From: Blumeriella jaapii
Lineage: Eukaryota; Ascomycota; Leotiomycetes; Helotiales; Drepanopezizaceae
Assembly (NCBI GenBank): GCA_009599575.1
Contig: VWND01000007.1
Span: forward strand, 372,001 to 436,000
DNA length: 64,000 bases
Direction: 5' to 3'
The notes beneath the pieces were generated by a model. That model was given only the letters and a program-made list of their open reading frames with translations. It was not told the origin of the DNA and did not search any database. The translations under genes were made by a program, and so were the position numbers. Of this stretch, positions 42,753 through 55,099 are shown one piece after another; the first letter of the stretch is position 1; the number at the start of each line of letters is the position of its first letter.

Positions 42753-44348
42753 TCAGTTTCTCAGCGCTTCAATGTCTACGACCTCCTTGACGGCTTCCGT
42801 TGTCAGAATTAATGGTGAATCGTCTTCGACACAGACACTATCCTCTATTCGGATTCCCATACCCCTGAAATGTGCTGGCCACCGCTCATCATCTGGAACA
42901 TAAATCCCAGGCTCAACAGTAACACAATGGCCAGCCTTCAGTTGAACTGATCGGGCATATCCAGGGCAGTCATGAACATCTAGTCCAATGTAGTGGCCAA
43001 CATGATGTGGGAAGAGGATCTCCATAGCATCTCCACTCACATCAAATTTCAACTCCTTAAGCTCCTCTTTGAGGCCATGCTCAGTTATCTGATGGATCTT
43101 GTCCAGAGTCATATTGGCACTTTCCCTACAAAGTGAGATGCTGCTCCTTTGAACTCGCAGTATGGCTTCGTAGAGATCTTTCTGGGCGTCATTGAACTTT
43201 CCACTGACCGGCCAAGACCTCGTGATGTCCGCGATATACCCTCCGTACTCTCCACCAGCGTCCACTAAGACTATTTGGCCGTCGTGGAGTACATCGTTGT
43301 TCCGTACGTAATGGATAGCCAATGCATTTTGGCCTCCGGCAATGACAGGTACATAGGCAGTGGTGTCGCAGCCGTTAGACTTGAAGTCATAGTCCAGGAA
43401 GGCTCCAAGATCCTTCTCCCTTGTCCATTGGCGACGCATGGCGTTGGTGATTGCTCGTCCAGAATATTTACCTGCGAGCCTCATGTTCGTAATCTCAGCT
43501 TTGCTCTTAATGATCCTCAAGGTATGCATTAAAGGTTTCAGTGGCCGGACTTTACTATCCTTGATCATCTGCTGGAAGCCGCTGTGTTGTGAATCTTGAT
43601 TCCGGAAAAATGTTCCAAAGCCAGAATTCTTTTTGATATCAGTATAGACCTCACTGGCCCCAGATATGAGTGGTGGGAGGAGGGCGTGCAAATGGTTAAC
43701 GTCTCCCGACTGGTTTATCAGCACTTGCTCGAAAACTGTCTGTTGGGAGACCGACCTCGTCTGCATTGAACACGTCCAGTGCCGCTTGTTCACCGGACCT
43801 GGCCCCCTCCCACTGTTCTGCTCTTGCATCTTTAGGCCGGAGGAACAGATGAAACACATATTCGGGTGATGATCCCACTCTCTGTATCACGGCGACGGCC
43901 TCTGGCTCGTTGAATCCGGTCAAGTATAGAAAGTTCGGTTCCTGATGGAATTCGTAGAAGATGGCTCCCGAACGATACTTTGTATCAGATGATGCCAGGA
44001 TCGCGATGCCATTTGCAGGCAGACTTGCAGCCAGCTTTGCGCGTCGATCGGCATACTCTTGGGCACTGATGCCAGGAGTGACTGACCAAAGATTAGCAGG
44101 TATGCCGGTAGGCACCAGAGACCGGAACACACACTTTCTCCTGGCCTCAGCAAATGGGGATGTGTCTCATAGACGGGCTGGCCGAACTGCAGGTCTGCCG
44201 CAGACACGGTAGCATATGGTCGTCGAGGTTGCACTGAGTCGCGAGTCCTCAGCGCCGGAGCAGATACAGCTGCAATAAAGAAACCTCGTGGACGCGCCGG
44301 CAAGAATGCTCGCCGCAGTTGATGCAGGCCGGACCTCCGCAGCTGCAT
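42753..44348 (-). CDS. ICP55: Intermediate cleaving peptidase 55 (mitochondrial Xaa-Pro aminopeptidase family)
   Basis: Three exons on the minus strand (44348-44135, 44081-43756, 43709-42753) give 498 residues. The Arg-rich N terminus is a mitochondrial presequence and is followed by FGQPVYETHPHLLRPGEITPGIS, the family signature. The creatinase/M24 domain has its five metal ligands: VDAGGEYGGYIADITR (two Asp), HHVGHYIGLDVHD (His), VTVEPGIY (Glu) and GMGIRIEDSV (Glu). Icp55 removes one destabilising residue from presequence-cleaved mitochondrial proteins. Intron 2 has an unusual gtcggt donor, yet it is needed to join NADE to SGDVNHL. In yeast the protein is also found in the nucleus. Confidence 0.93.
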
Positions 44349-44817
44349 GGCTGGACGTGGATGGGCACGCGCTTCCGTAGATTCTGGGGAGGAAAGCAAT
44401 CACTCAAGTACTCGTCATTGGTGTTGTACTGTAACTTTCCTGGTCGTGCCCCGTGGGTGGAGAAATTAAAAGGTGGTGGTTGGGTCGGTCTAGGCCACAA
44501 GTATCTAAGCCGAAGCGGGTTGTTTGGCCGTTGCTGTGGAGTTTCGCGTTTTGCCAGACCCGGACCACGTCCTCTCACTCAACTTCCCATGCTTGTTGAC
44601 ATCTGCGCATTTCTTTCCATCACCATCACCCTCACATTATTCCTCCACGCTCCTTGACGTTGTCCTCGCGCCGTCTATATCCCACAGCCCACAGCCAAAC
44701 CCAAATCACGCCTCGTTCGTCACCATGTCTGGATGATTCTCGTCCGAAGCTGCTTGACCGTGTCGCGTGGGACCCCCTCACTCCCTTTCGAGGCTGCTCG
44801 AAGCTTAACGGCTTCCT
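44349..44817. other. Divergent promoter region
   Basis: 469 nt upstream of both ICP55 (-) and the Dbf4-like gene (+). One GTACTGTA motif lies near 44426. No gene is recognised. Confidence 0.55.
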
Positions 44818-46986
44818 ATGGCAGCAGTATCCATATCACCCTTACCTCCGCCCAAGGCCTCCGTTATGTCTTCCAAGAGAGTCCCTCTGTCGAGCAATCC
44901 AAATGCCGTCAACTCCCCTTACAGAACAGCCGCGGGAGCTGCTTCCAAGCAGAAGCGCTCCTATGCCACCATCCAACGCGAAGAAGCTCACGGCCAACCT
45001 CCGCCTGCGAAGAAGCAGATGCTAGACAGCTTCCAAGTCCTACGAACCCCGCCTCGGCAGCAAACAAGTCAGCAATCGGCAGAAGGGCGTGTTTTTACTC
45101 GACGATCCAATGCCACCCAGCCGTCTGCTTTCGAGCGGAAGCTTGTTGCGGCACGGGATAAACATCATACAGTCACAGAGACAGACAAAATATCAGAGGA
45201 GAATTTGGAGACGATTAGACAATGGCAAAAGCATTATCGAAAAATCTTCCCAACCTTTGTCTTTTACTTTGAAAGTGTGCAGGAGGATGTTCGCGTCAAG
45301 TACACCAAGCAAGTCGTTGCACTTGGAGCAGTAAGTGCTCCATACGAGTGATCCACCTTGTTGCAATTCTGACCAAAACACAGCGAGAAGAGAAGTTCTT
45401 TTCAAATGCAGTAACGCATGTTGTGACAACTCGACCTATTCCACCCGCTCAACAGACTAGTTCGACTGGAAATCATATCACTTCATCAACCAACGATTCC
45501 CAGAACACCCAGCTTCAAACTATCAACCCTTCGCTACTTGATCGATCATCAGAATCAACAAATGAACTTGGGGGAAGGACAAAGTTCACGTTCGAGGCTC
45601 CGATCAACAGAAGATTGGCAACACACGGCCATGATGGAGATGTTAAGAGACAGCAAGGACGAAATGCAGATGTTTTGTACAGGGCCCGAGAATTAGGCAT
45701 GAAGATATGGGCGCTGGAAAAGTTGCAAAGGATGATGACTACCATGTTCGACACAGAGACGGGATATCAACTCAGCCATGGACACAACACCAGAAGCAAC
45801 GCGATATCTACGACCATTCCTCGATCGGCACGCGAGACAGACCTCTCACAGCTTCTCCGTAACGAGAGAATCAACGGGCCTTCTGATCGAGATCCTACCG
45901 TGGCCACCAGGGAAATCACGCTGTTCAAAGGCCCGTTCATCTACATTCACGATATTGATGAGAAACAGCGACCCATAATGGTTCGAGAATACAGCAAGGT
46001 AGCGAACAAGGAAGATGGGGACTGGCCTCAGTTCCGTAGTGTTGCCAATGGCAAATGCCCATTTGTCGAGGAGATTGATTACAGTCGGCGGGAAGCTGAA
46101 AAGGAAGAGAAGCTGCTGAGGCTTCAGAAACAGCAGGAGAAGGAAAAGGCCATGGTTCCTCGGACACGAGCGGCAGCTGCCGTTCAAGCAGCCAAGATGC
46201 AACCGCCCAAGGCTGTCACTGGGAAACGAACACTTTCCGAAATGGAAAGTGCTTCAAATCGCAGTATCAATGTCTCATCCAAGCAGATAAATCCATTCGC
46301 GCCAATCAGAAGCTCTGTCCCTTACAACACAGAACACGAGTCTTCTTCCAGAGAGAATGCTTTCGTCAGCCGTGCTGGCGTCGGACGTCTGTTTGGAGGA
46401 GAGCCTGTGGCGTCTGGACTCCAGCCTTCCAACGCCACCTCCGCAATTCGGTCCACAGTCATTTCTTCAACAGCCGCCCAGCCAGGAGCCAAAGCTGGAA
46501 CTAGTAAGGAAGTTCATGGTCTACAAAGAAAGGTCTTGGAAAAGACCAGCGGAGGGCCTGGTTCCTATGGAACGAGTTCTCATCGAACAACAGATCTTAA
46601 CACGACCGCGAAAGAGGATGCAGTGAGCAGACAGACAAAGATGAGAGGCAGAGACAGGCTAGGCTTGATTGAGGAAGATGTCGACCCATCCGATGCTGAG
46701 GGCCATGCAAGAAAGGTCGAAGCTTCTCGCAAAGCCAAGGCAATTCAGCAGAGAAAACTCGAGAAGCGGGATCCCAAGCCCGGATATTGTGAGAACTGTC
46801 AGGATAAGTTCGAGGATTTCGACGAGGTACGTTGACTAGTCCTCTTCTGAGATCCTTTGCTGATCATGTCACTAGCACATCCTGTCTCGAAAGCATCGCA
46901 AATTTGCCGAGAAGCTGGAGAACTGGAACGAGCTCGATGCTTTGCTAGGCCAGCTCGTAAGACCACGCCGCGATGAAGATTTCTGA
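44818..46986 (+). CDS. DBF4: Dbf4/NimO-type regulatory subunit of the Cdc7 kinase
   Basis: Three exons (44818-45330, 45384-46826, 46876-46986) give 688 residues. The N-terminal BRCT-like part contains FPTFVFYFESVQEDVR, then LGAREEKFFSNAVTHVVTTR (motif N). The middle segment with GPFIYIHDIDEKQRPIMVREY and WPQFRSVANGKCPFVEE is motif M, which binds Cdc7. The C-terminal zinc finger is PGYCENCQDKFEDFDEHILS followed by RKHRKFAEK, CCHH ligands intact and split by intron 2. With Cdc7 it forms DDK, which phosphorylates MCM to fire origins. The start could also be the in-frame ATG at 44866. Confidence 0.93.
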
Positions 46987-49900
46987 CCTCGGTCAAGCAG
47001 TCTCTGTCACAAGTTGCATGACTTTGTGAGATCTCGGTGCCATGATTAATAAGCTGTCGAGGTTGCCCTTTGAGAGCTCAACGTATTACGAACTTTTACA
47101 TAATGTCTGATTGCGGCGTTTCCGGGAAACGGTGTTTTGGTAGTACGAGCTTTTCCGCCTCATATCTCTGTGGTGGCTGTTGTTGTTGTTGTTGTTGTTG
47201 TTGTACGCTTCTTCTTTCTTCGCTTCGCGACTATACCATACCAAGCATTGCCAGGGCTTGCGTGCATTCTGGGCAGGAAGGGGCATTCACACACTTTTGG
47301 GGACCTATGCATTTACATTGGCGTCTCTCTATTTTCCCTTTGAGCTTTGTTTACGTGCTTGCTGTAGTTACACAAAACAATGCCTTGTTTCTGTGTGTGA
47401 TAGCAGGTCGACCTGAGAAGGAGAGAAGGTACTGCTAGTTGTAATCTCCCAATGTAAATACAGACACGTTCTCTTCACAAGGAAATTAAAGGGCCGGATC
47501 TATTGTACCTTGCCGCACTTCTTAGCTTGGTGGGGGATAAGCCCCTTCTCTCCGTTTCTTACTCATCCCTCTCCACTGACACTGTCTTTTCAAATTTTCC
47601 GTGCCTTGGATCTGGCTGCTTACGCTTGCATCTCACTTGGGACTATCTAACTCACCTTCCGCGAGCACGCACTAGCCAGGGCAAGCTTATAGCTGCTCGC
47701 ATCCAGTTCGCAATTAGCGCTAGTACAATCTGTGCCGACTGCATTTTGAAGGAGTGGCTCTCATTGGAAACCTTATAGGCGATGACAGACGAGAGATAGA
47801 GAAGGGCTCATATCTGAACAAACGTGGGATGACACTGACCTTGATAACCTGGATCAGGAACATGGCAATTGGTCTTTCTTCGTTTTGCTTTTCTCACAGG
47901 ATTATGGTGAACTCATAGCGGCTTTCTCGGCCGACTTTCGCGCGTTCGGGGAAGCGCCGGCGGGAGATATGCTGTTGTTTGGCTACCTTGCTGTTATGTC
48001 GGACTATCGGTCTCCGGCAGCTGACAACTGGTATCCTTGCGATTCATTGTCCTCTCGACGAAGATTTCGGGGATCCGGAGCTGGACAAGTATACTAGCCG
48101 TACAGTACCAGTACGTATGCAAGAACGGATTGACGAGAATGCATTGCATTGTACTATCCACCCAATTTACGATGAGAACTGCTAAGCTTAGGATCACGAA
48201 GTCTTACAATCTCGTAGGGTTATTTACCTTGACTTGCAATAAAGTCTTACCGAACGTATAACAGACCCCGTTTCGAAGCTCCAAGCGTAAACACGGATCT
48301 AGAAGTACAGAAAAACCAGTATCCTGTGATTGTCTTCAGATTAAAACCCAAGTCATCAAACAAGACCTTGCCCACCGGCGGAATTACATGTTGGCTCTAC
48401 TGTACTGTACATAGGTACTTAGCAATAAATCCCGAGCCTCCACAAAGGCCCCGAGCATCGACACAAAGGTGCATGTAACCGTTTTCTAGAAACACATCGG
48501 CGGAGGCGAGGTAGTGTTCAGCATCCCACGGGATATGGTGTTTTGGTGATCGTGAGACCGAAATCAACGACGAAAAGGGCAATGTAGAGCATAGCCTAAT
48601 GACTGGGCGTCAGCGGGTGGCGTACAGAGTCACCGTTCCGTGAGACATGAAATGGGATGACGGGAAGATTTGATAGAAGGGTGTGCATGTTCTAGAAGGG
48701 TTTCGGAAGCAGATGAGCCAGCTAGGTCAAAGTTACACAGACTACTGTACTCCGTACTCCCTACTCGTTGAAAATGGCTTCTAGAAGCCTTTATTTGCTT
48801 TTGCAAGCAAGGTTTCAATGTGAAGATACCGACGTCTCTATATTGAATCGTTTAAGTTCCAGGTTCGGCTCTGGCGGATAGTCGCGATCCCAAGCGAAAG
48901 ATCGAGGTCAAGCTGCTGTTAGCCCTTCTCATGCTCCATACTTCTAGAAGCAACAGGCACGGTTTACGGGATTTCCGTAGGGAGTGTACCTGCTAATATT
49001 CACTGTTCTTTTGACCTGGTGGTCGGAAAGGATGGGCAGATGGATTTATGCCGTACTGTAAGTAGCAATAGCATCGAGAGACGTGAAACAACAAGGGGTT
49101 GTCTCACGCGCCAGGTGGTATGTACAGTACTGTACTGTACTGTAAGGCGAGAGAAAGGGAAATGGGAGCTGAAAACGGGATTCCTCCCTACTGTACAGTA
49201 GCTAACGGCGTCGGTGTCATTCTCGACTTCATATCAGACATAGTATGAATCTTTACCTTTCACGCTAGGAGAGTGGTCTTGCCGATAACAACATTCACCG
49301 GAAACTTACTGGCTGGCCTCCTTACTTGGCCGCCTCATCAGGAAGACAAGAGTATTGCTCGAAGCTAAGTACAGTATGTACTGTAGGAGGGGTCTCCGGG
49401 CCCAGAACGGTTAATTCCCTTGCTTTGCCCGGGCCCGGCACTGCTATTGCTATGGCGTACAGTACAGTGAAAGGTCGGCCTTGACTTCCTTGGTGCTGAG
49501 AAGCAGATAAGATATCTAGGCAAAGGAGGATCGTGAGGCCTTGCTTGATGCTACCATATCGAGGGCACATTTTCGTACATGTTGCACCATCCTGCTGTAC
49601 TCGCCATACTTGCTGTACTCATAGCGATTCCTACTGTACAGTACATACTTCCAGTGGAATCGAACTCTGACGAATCGTAAGCAGAAGCTTCTTATCTTGT
49701 AGTGCAATGTTGTTGGAAGACTTGAAGCGAGACCCCGAGCAAAGCCGAGACAGAACTTGCACCTCTTACCTTTATGTATTACTGTACGGTAAAAGGATCT
49801 CTCCTGACAGCGCATGATAAAGTGCAGTACTGTACAATGTACTGTAGATGACGGCGAGACAAGACGTGGACAGACAGCCAGTGGGGCTTTACTTGGCTCC

Positions 49901-50501
49901 TGGGCAGACAGCTTTATTACTCGACCTACAGTACAGTACAGTACATACCCTCTCTTCTACATCCTCACTTTGCGGCGTGCACCTCACGACCTGCTCCCTC
50001 TTCCCGCTTCCCGTTTCACTTTGACGACACCGACTTCGTGCCTTTCCGCCCGGTGGCTGGAGTTAAGCTGAGCGAGCTGGATTGGACCAAGAGCAGAGCA
50101 AAGCAGAGCAGAGGAGGGCAGAAGGAAACCGCACCATCCAATCGTGGCAGCGAGCTGAAGCCACGAGAGACCCCCCGCGGTACAGCGAAAGTCTCAAATC
50201 CTTCCCCCTGGAGGCATTTTCGAACGTGTCTTTGTTCGACATCGTCCCGTCGGCATTCGCAAACTCTCGTTTCTTCTATTCATTTGTCTGGAAAGCCACG
50301 ACCGTTGGAGAATTTGGGGGAACGTCGATCTGGAGAGAGTATCTCGCACACCCCCCTTCGAACGAGCAAAACAACCATCCATTGCAGAACGCCCGCCCGG
50401 AATTGTCGGTTGTGTATGGTAGCGTCTCCACAAGCTAGCATGCCTGCGGGTAAGCAATTCAATCAACCACAGACCGAAGAAGATTGACTTGCGACGTGTC
50501 A
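46987..50501. other. Large intergenic region with many TACTGTAC motifs
   Basis: About 3.5 kb with no recognised gene on either strand. It holds a TGT-repeat tract at about 47172-47205 and many palindromes: 48400-48412, 48745-48760, 49120-49145, 49190-49200, 49368-49385, 49455-49468, 49633-49648, 49820-49848 and 49926-49946. The last about 500 nt are probably promoter and leader of the kinase gene at 50502. Confidence 0.5.
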
Positions 50502-52542
50502 ATGGGGAACGGCCAGTCTGCTGTGTGCTTCTCAGATGAAGGTGTGTGCCTGATCGTAGCTCTGCACGTCACTGCTACAGATTCTCCCTTGCCCAACGAC
50601 CAGTCAACGCTTCTTGCTAATATGCTCTGGTGATTGCAGTGAATCTGAACCACTTCCGGCTGCTACGCGTAGTGGGAAAAGGAGCTTTTGGAAAGGTCCG
50701 AATCGTGGAAAGAAAGGACACGGGATTGACGTTCGCCCTCAAGTACGAATGCTCACAAATGTGCAAGAGAGAGAGAGGAATAGGCTGACAATACTATGCA
50801 GATACATCAGAAAAGATGAGGGTACGCAAGGAGAATTTCGTTCTGCTGTGGCACCTGCTGACCCCTACACGTAGTCGTTCGATCCGAGAGTGTGCGGAAT
50901 ATCGTTAGGGAGAGGCGGATGTTGGAGCATCTGAACTACCAATACATTTGCAATTTGCGGTATTCTTTCCAGGATATTGAGTACATGTGAGCGCTTTTTG
51001 TCCTAACACAGTAGAGTCATTGCTAATTGCGCGCTGAGGTACTTGGTGGTGGATTTGATGAATGGCGGTGACCTAAGATTTCACATTTCGAGGAAGACTT
51101 TTACGGAGGAAGCTGTCCGATTCTGGATCTCGGAGCTAGGATGTGCTTTGCAATATATCCACACACAAGGCATTATACACCGAGATGTCAAGCCCGACAA
51201 CGTCCTTCTGGATTCAGAAGGTCATATCCATTTGGCAGATTTTGTACGTGGAACTGGATTGGTTTCTTGGGAGCAAGAGAAAAACCACTTGCTAATACTT
51301 ACTAGAATGTTGCTTCTGACTTCGTTCCTGGCAAGCCTTTAACGAGTAAATCGGGAACGTTGGCATATCTTGCACCAGAAGTCTATAAGGGCAATGGGTA
51401 TTCGTGCGGAGCGGACTGGTGGTCATTAGGTGTATTGTTCTACGAGTGCATCTACAACAAGGTATGGAAGCTCACCCTTCGAGTTGCCGAAAGGCATCCG
51501 CACTAATCGATTATCGCTATTACAGAGGCCATTCGAAGGCAGCACACATAGCGCATTGGCTACACAGATCACCAACGCGAAACCTAAGTTCCCTGTCACA
51601 GACCCTCCTGTTTCGATGCCGTGTTTGCATGCCATAAGCTCTTTTCTGGAGGGGGATCCAACGAAGCGCATCGGATCTGCAAGCTTCCATAGCTTCACCG
51701 ACAATCCTTTCTTCCGAGCTATAGATTTCGAGGCAATGGAAAGGAAAGAAGTAATGCCAGTTTTCGTGCCTTCGGCGGAAAAGACGAATTTCGATGCGAC
51801 CTACGATCTCGAAGAACTGTTATTGGAGGAAGCACCTCTAGAGGCTCGAGCTCGTCGACAGAAGCCTAGAGAAGTGCTCAAAGACGATGCAACTGAGAAG
51901 GAGATCCGGGAGGAGGAATTATACAAGATGATTGAGGCGCAGTTCACTGCATTCGACTACACCAGAGCAGCGTACGAAAGCCGCACCTCTTCAATTGAGC
52001 GCATACTAACAATAACTAGGATGGTAAGACTCGCGGATTCTTCAGACCCCGGCGTCCAATCCACTGCTCTAGGCGACAGGTCCCAACACCCCCCAGTGCC
52101 ACAAACTCAAGAAATAACCCCAACCGGATTTACTAGCAAGCAATCGAAAACAAGACTACGGTCCAAGTCCAAATCATCCAAATCCCACTCTCAAGCCTCG
52201 TCCTATTCCAACTCGCCGCCAGCGATACCCTCACACCTAGTGCATCAACTTCCCCAACCAGGACAACAAGCCTCTCAACCACCTTACCAAACCTCAGGTT
52301 CTAGGAAGGAATCGGTTGGAGGAGGAATGCAAATAGTATTGGGAGAGACGGGCAGTTGGTCTGATCTTGCCAAGAACGACACAACATTACCTGCGGATGC
52401 TAAGCTGGTGGCTGCCCCCAAGCCGACTGGGATGCTCTCCTTTTTAGGCCGGAGGAAGGGCAGAGGCAATAGCCCCAAGCCACAGCAACGTGGTATTCTG
52501 GGAAAAGAAGGAGCCCGGGTCGTAATTTCCAGTGGCGAGTGA
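50502..52542 (+). CDS. AGC/YANK (STK32-like) serine/threonine protein kinase
   Basis: Seven exons (50502-50541, 50640-50742, 50802-50821, 50875-50986, 51039-51243, 51306-51461, 51526-52542) keep frame and give 550 residues. The N terminus [13 protein letters not shown] is a consensus N-myristoylation site, so membrane attachment is likely. The kinase domain shows [45 protein letters not shown] in place of DFG, and [22 protein letters not shown] follows. The DFN triad and the [10 protein letters not shown] lead-in are typical of the YANK/STK32 branch. The C-terminal about 200 residues are disordered, Ser/Gln-rich, and end VVISSGE. Exon 3 is only 20 nt. Substrates are unknown in fungi as far as I know. 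Confidence 0.9.
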
Positions 52543-52962
52543 TTCACGGAATCAGTTCTACAAAAGACTAGTTGGGGCACAACGAAGGCGGAAGAAGCAT
52601 GTCGTGGCTCTGACTACGAACGGCGTAAAGAAGCCACGGGGCCGACTGAGATCAGGTGGTCAGGCAGATGATGGGATTTGCTTTTATGCATTGCGAGGTG
52701 ATCAGCAGGAGTTTTTTTCACATCCACGGTCTTATGACCAGAAGCGCGGCGGTTGTTTGTATGACTTGTAAAAACAACAATTTCTTTGAGTTTGACGCCA
52801 CCAAGAGCAATTCCCCATCGATTCTAGATTCGTGTGTCTGAAGTGATAACCGGTGGGTGGCCTGGCACAACGTTTCCATGTCTTCGACTTCTTCTAAGAT
52901 ATCACGTAACATAGAGGTAGGTAGGTAGGTAGGTAGGTAGGTACCTAGGTAACGTACCTTAC
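52543..52962. other. 3' flank of the YANK kinase and last euchromatic DNA before the transposon block
   Basis: Normal base composition. It ends in a GTAG tetranucleotide microsatellite at 52916-52943 and CTTAC at 52958-52962, the presumed 5-bp target site next to the Copia LTR. Confidence 0.6.
52916..52943. repeat. (GTAG)n microsatellite
   Basis: About seven tandem tetranucleotide copies abutting the transposon block. Confidence 0.9.
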
Positions 52963-53121
52963 TGTTGGTTTCACTAAGGGGGGTTGTGTAATACACGGTT
53001 GAAACGTTGCAATAACTGTTGGTTGTATTGCGATGGGGTCTGGTTTCTATCTAGCTAGCTGCGCGGTAGAATATGTAGGGGTTGCAGCCTAACGTGCACT
53101 AATTTAGCGCAGGCTATAACA
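52963..53121 (-). repeat. LTR of the Ty1/Copia element
   Basis: On the minus strand it starts TGTTATAGCC and ends GAAACCAACA, so it has TG...CA ends with TGTT/AACA inverted termini and is 159 bp. It lies directly downstream (minus orientation) of the Copia RNase H end, as a 3' LTR should. Unlike the internal DNA it is not AT-converted. The second LTR is not in the window, so the call rests on the termini and position. Confidence 0.6.
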
Positions 53122-55099
53122 TCACGTGTTACACGTGATTATTCTATATTTTTATATTAGCAACTTTTTTTAATAAAATAACATTTGTACAAAACAACGA
53201 AAGTTAAAACTGCTCGTTTTTATTTTTCTACCCAACCTTTTATTCGTATTTCGATTTTATTAGTATTAATAAAAGTCGTAAAAGCTTTGTTGGGAACTGA
53301 TTTCGTTATTGCATCAGCTGGGTTGTTTTGACCGTCGATTTATTTGATTTTTGCCAATTTTTTTTTTTTATAATTTTGTCGTAATGCTATTATATCGATT
53401 ATAAGTTTTTTTTTTCGTTGTATTTAATTTTACTAAGCATTCGTACAAAAAGTACGAGTCGGTATATATTAAAACTAAAACGTTAAGGAAATTAAGTTTG
53501 CTAATAATTATTCGTAAAATAATAGCTAAACAAATAGCGATATTAATATTTTTTATTATATTATAAATTTCAAACGCTAAAACAAAACGAATAACCTTTT
53601 GGCATTTGGTAAAGCTGACTGCAATAAGGTTTCTTTTTATTTTAAACGAATTTTTAAATTTTTTTTTATTTTTAATAAACATTTCGTAGCTAATTTGCGA
53701 GCTATAATTCTTATTGTTTGCAAAAAAAAACCGTTAACAAATATAAATAGCTTGGCCGTTGATAAATTTATTCGTATAAATAATAGTTTTCGCTTTTAAT
53801 TACTAATTATTTATTATAAGCGTTTATTAATAATTGCGATATCGTTTGCAATAAAATGTTTTTGTTAAATTTGTATTGCAACTGAAAGGTCGAAGATTGC
53901 TTTTAGTTAATATAAATTAATAATATAAACATTTCGAACGCGTTAGACGAAGTAATTGCTGCCATTTTTTTTAATTAATTCGAGTTTTTTTAGCTTGGTT
54001 TTTTTGTTTAAAAAAATAAAATCATTTTTCTGTTTTTACAAAACATTATTATTAAACGTTAGTTTATTATTCGCAGTTAAAATATCCTTTGGTTTAGCAT
54101 TAAAATCGGCTGCTTATAGCTTTTTTTTTTTTTAAAATAAAAAAATCGTCGTTTGTAAATTGTAAAATGTCGTCGGTTTGCATTTTTATAATTGCAAATG
54201 CAGGCGTAGTAAAAACAAATAAGCAAAGGTCGTACGTAAAAGTAACTATATAAAGCTTTTTTTTATAATATTTGTAATACGTATTTTATTAATAAATGTC
54301 TGCTTTTGCAATATTATATAATAGTTTGTATAATAGCAGAATCGAATTTTTAAAGTAATTTTAACGCAATTTTTTCGAAAAATATATAAGAATTTGACGT
54401 TTCAGAAACTTATTAGTATTTATATACGTTTGGATAATATCGCGTAAATAAAATATAACGCTGTATAACAATTCGAAAGCAGATGCAAAAGTAATAATTA
54501 ATTTTTGGCTGTTTCGCTGAATAATCGGAAATTGAGTGAAAATATTATATTTTTTATCGTCGTTATAAGTTTAAATAATTAGTTTTGATTTTTCGAAAAG
54601 TTAGGATATGTTTTTGCTTTTAATTTTATTAATAATACGAGAATTGAAAATGCGGACGTTGTGAATAACAGGATTATATTGCATTATTTCGAAAACTTTT
54701 TTTTCGATTAAATCAGCGACTTTTTGATTGCGAAAAACTTTAAAAAGTTTACCGAGGATTATGATAACGCTTTTTTTGCGTAATTTAATCGAGTATTTAA
54801 CGTCAGCTTTTTTTTTATATATAAAAAAAACTTGTAATATAATCGTCGAAAATATAAAATCGATTGATTTTACTTTTATTTATTAAAAACGTTATCGTAA
54901 TATTATCGTTGTTTAGCTTTTGTTTTTCGAATTTATAAAATTCGTTAATTATAAACAATTGCTGCTTTTTAGCTTTTCGGAAAAAAATACGTTTTCGTAT
55001 ACTTTTTTTAATAACGACGTTTTCAAAAAAGGTTGGTTTTATAACAAGCGTAGATTATACAATAGCAGATTGAAAAAGTGGAATAGCGTTTTCAAAAGA
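53122..55099 (-). mobile_element. Degenerate Ty1/Copia retrotransposon, 3' part (RT and RNase H)
   Basis: Minus-strand translation with stops ignored gives the order of a fungal Copia element. The RT entry region (EKKVFEIMQYNPV, RIFNSRI) is at about 54610-54725 and TQFPIIQRNSQKLIITFA at about 54480-54560. The catalytic MQTDDIL lies at 54136-54200. RNase H with YTDSYFLYECLVKL is at about 53390-53480 and DGQNNPADAITKSVPNK at 53282-53345. Stops and Trp losses are of the TGG-to-TAA type expected from RIP. The 5' part (gag, integrase) is missing because the element is cut at 55099/55100 by Gypsy copy A. It is a dead copy. Confidence 0.85.

Noticed and set aside
49655..49690. tRNA gene on the minus strand suggested by a GTTCGATTCC T-loop-like sequence
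   Set aside because: The flanking bases do not pair into a T stem, and no acceptor, D or anticodon arm could be found.
53368..53799. Small independent AT-rich proteins on both strands
   Set aside because: The minus-strand frame is the Copia RNase H remnant, and the plus-strand frame is its shadow.
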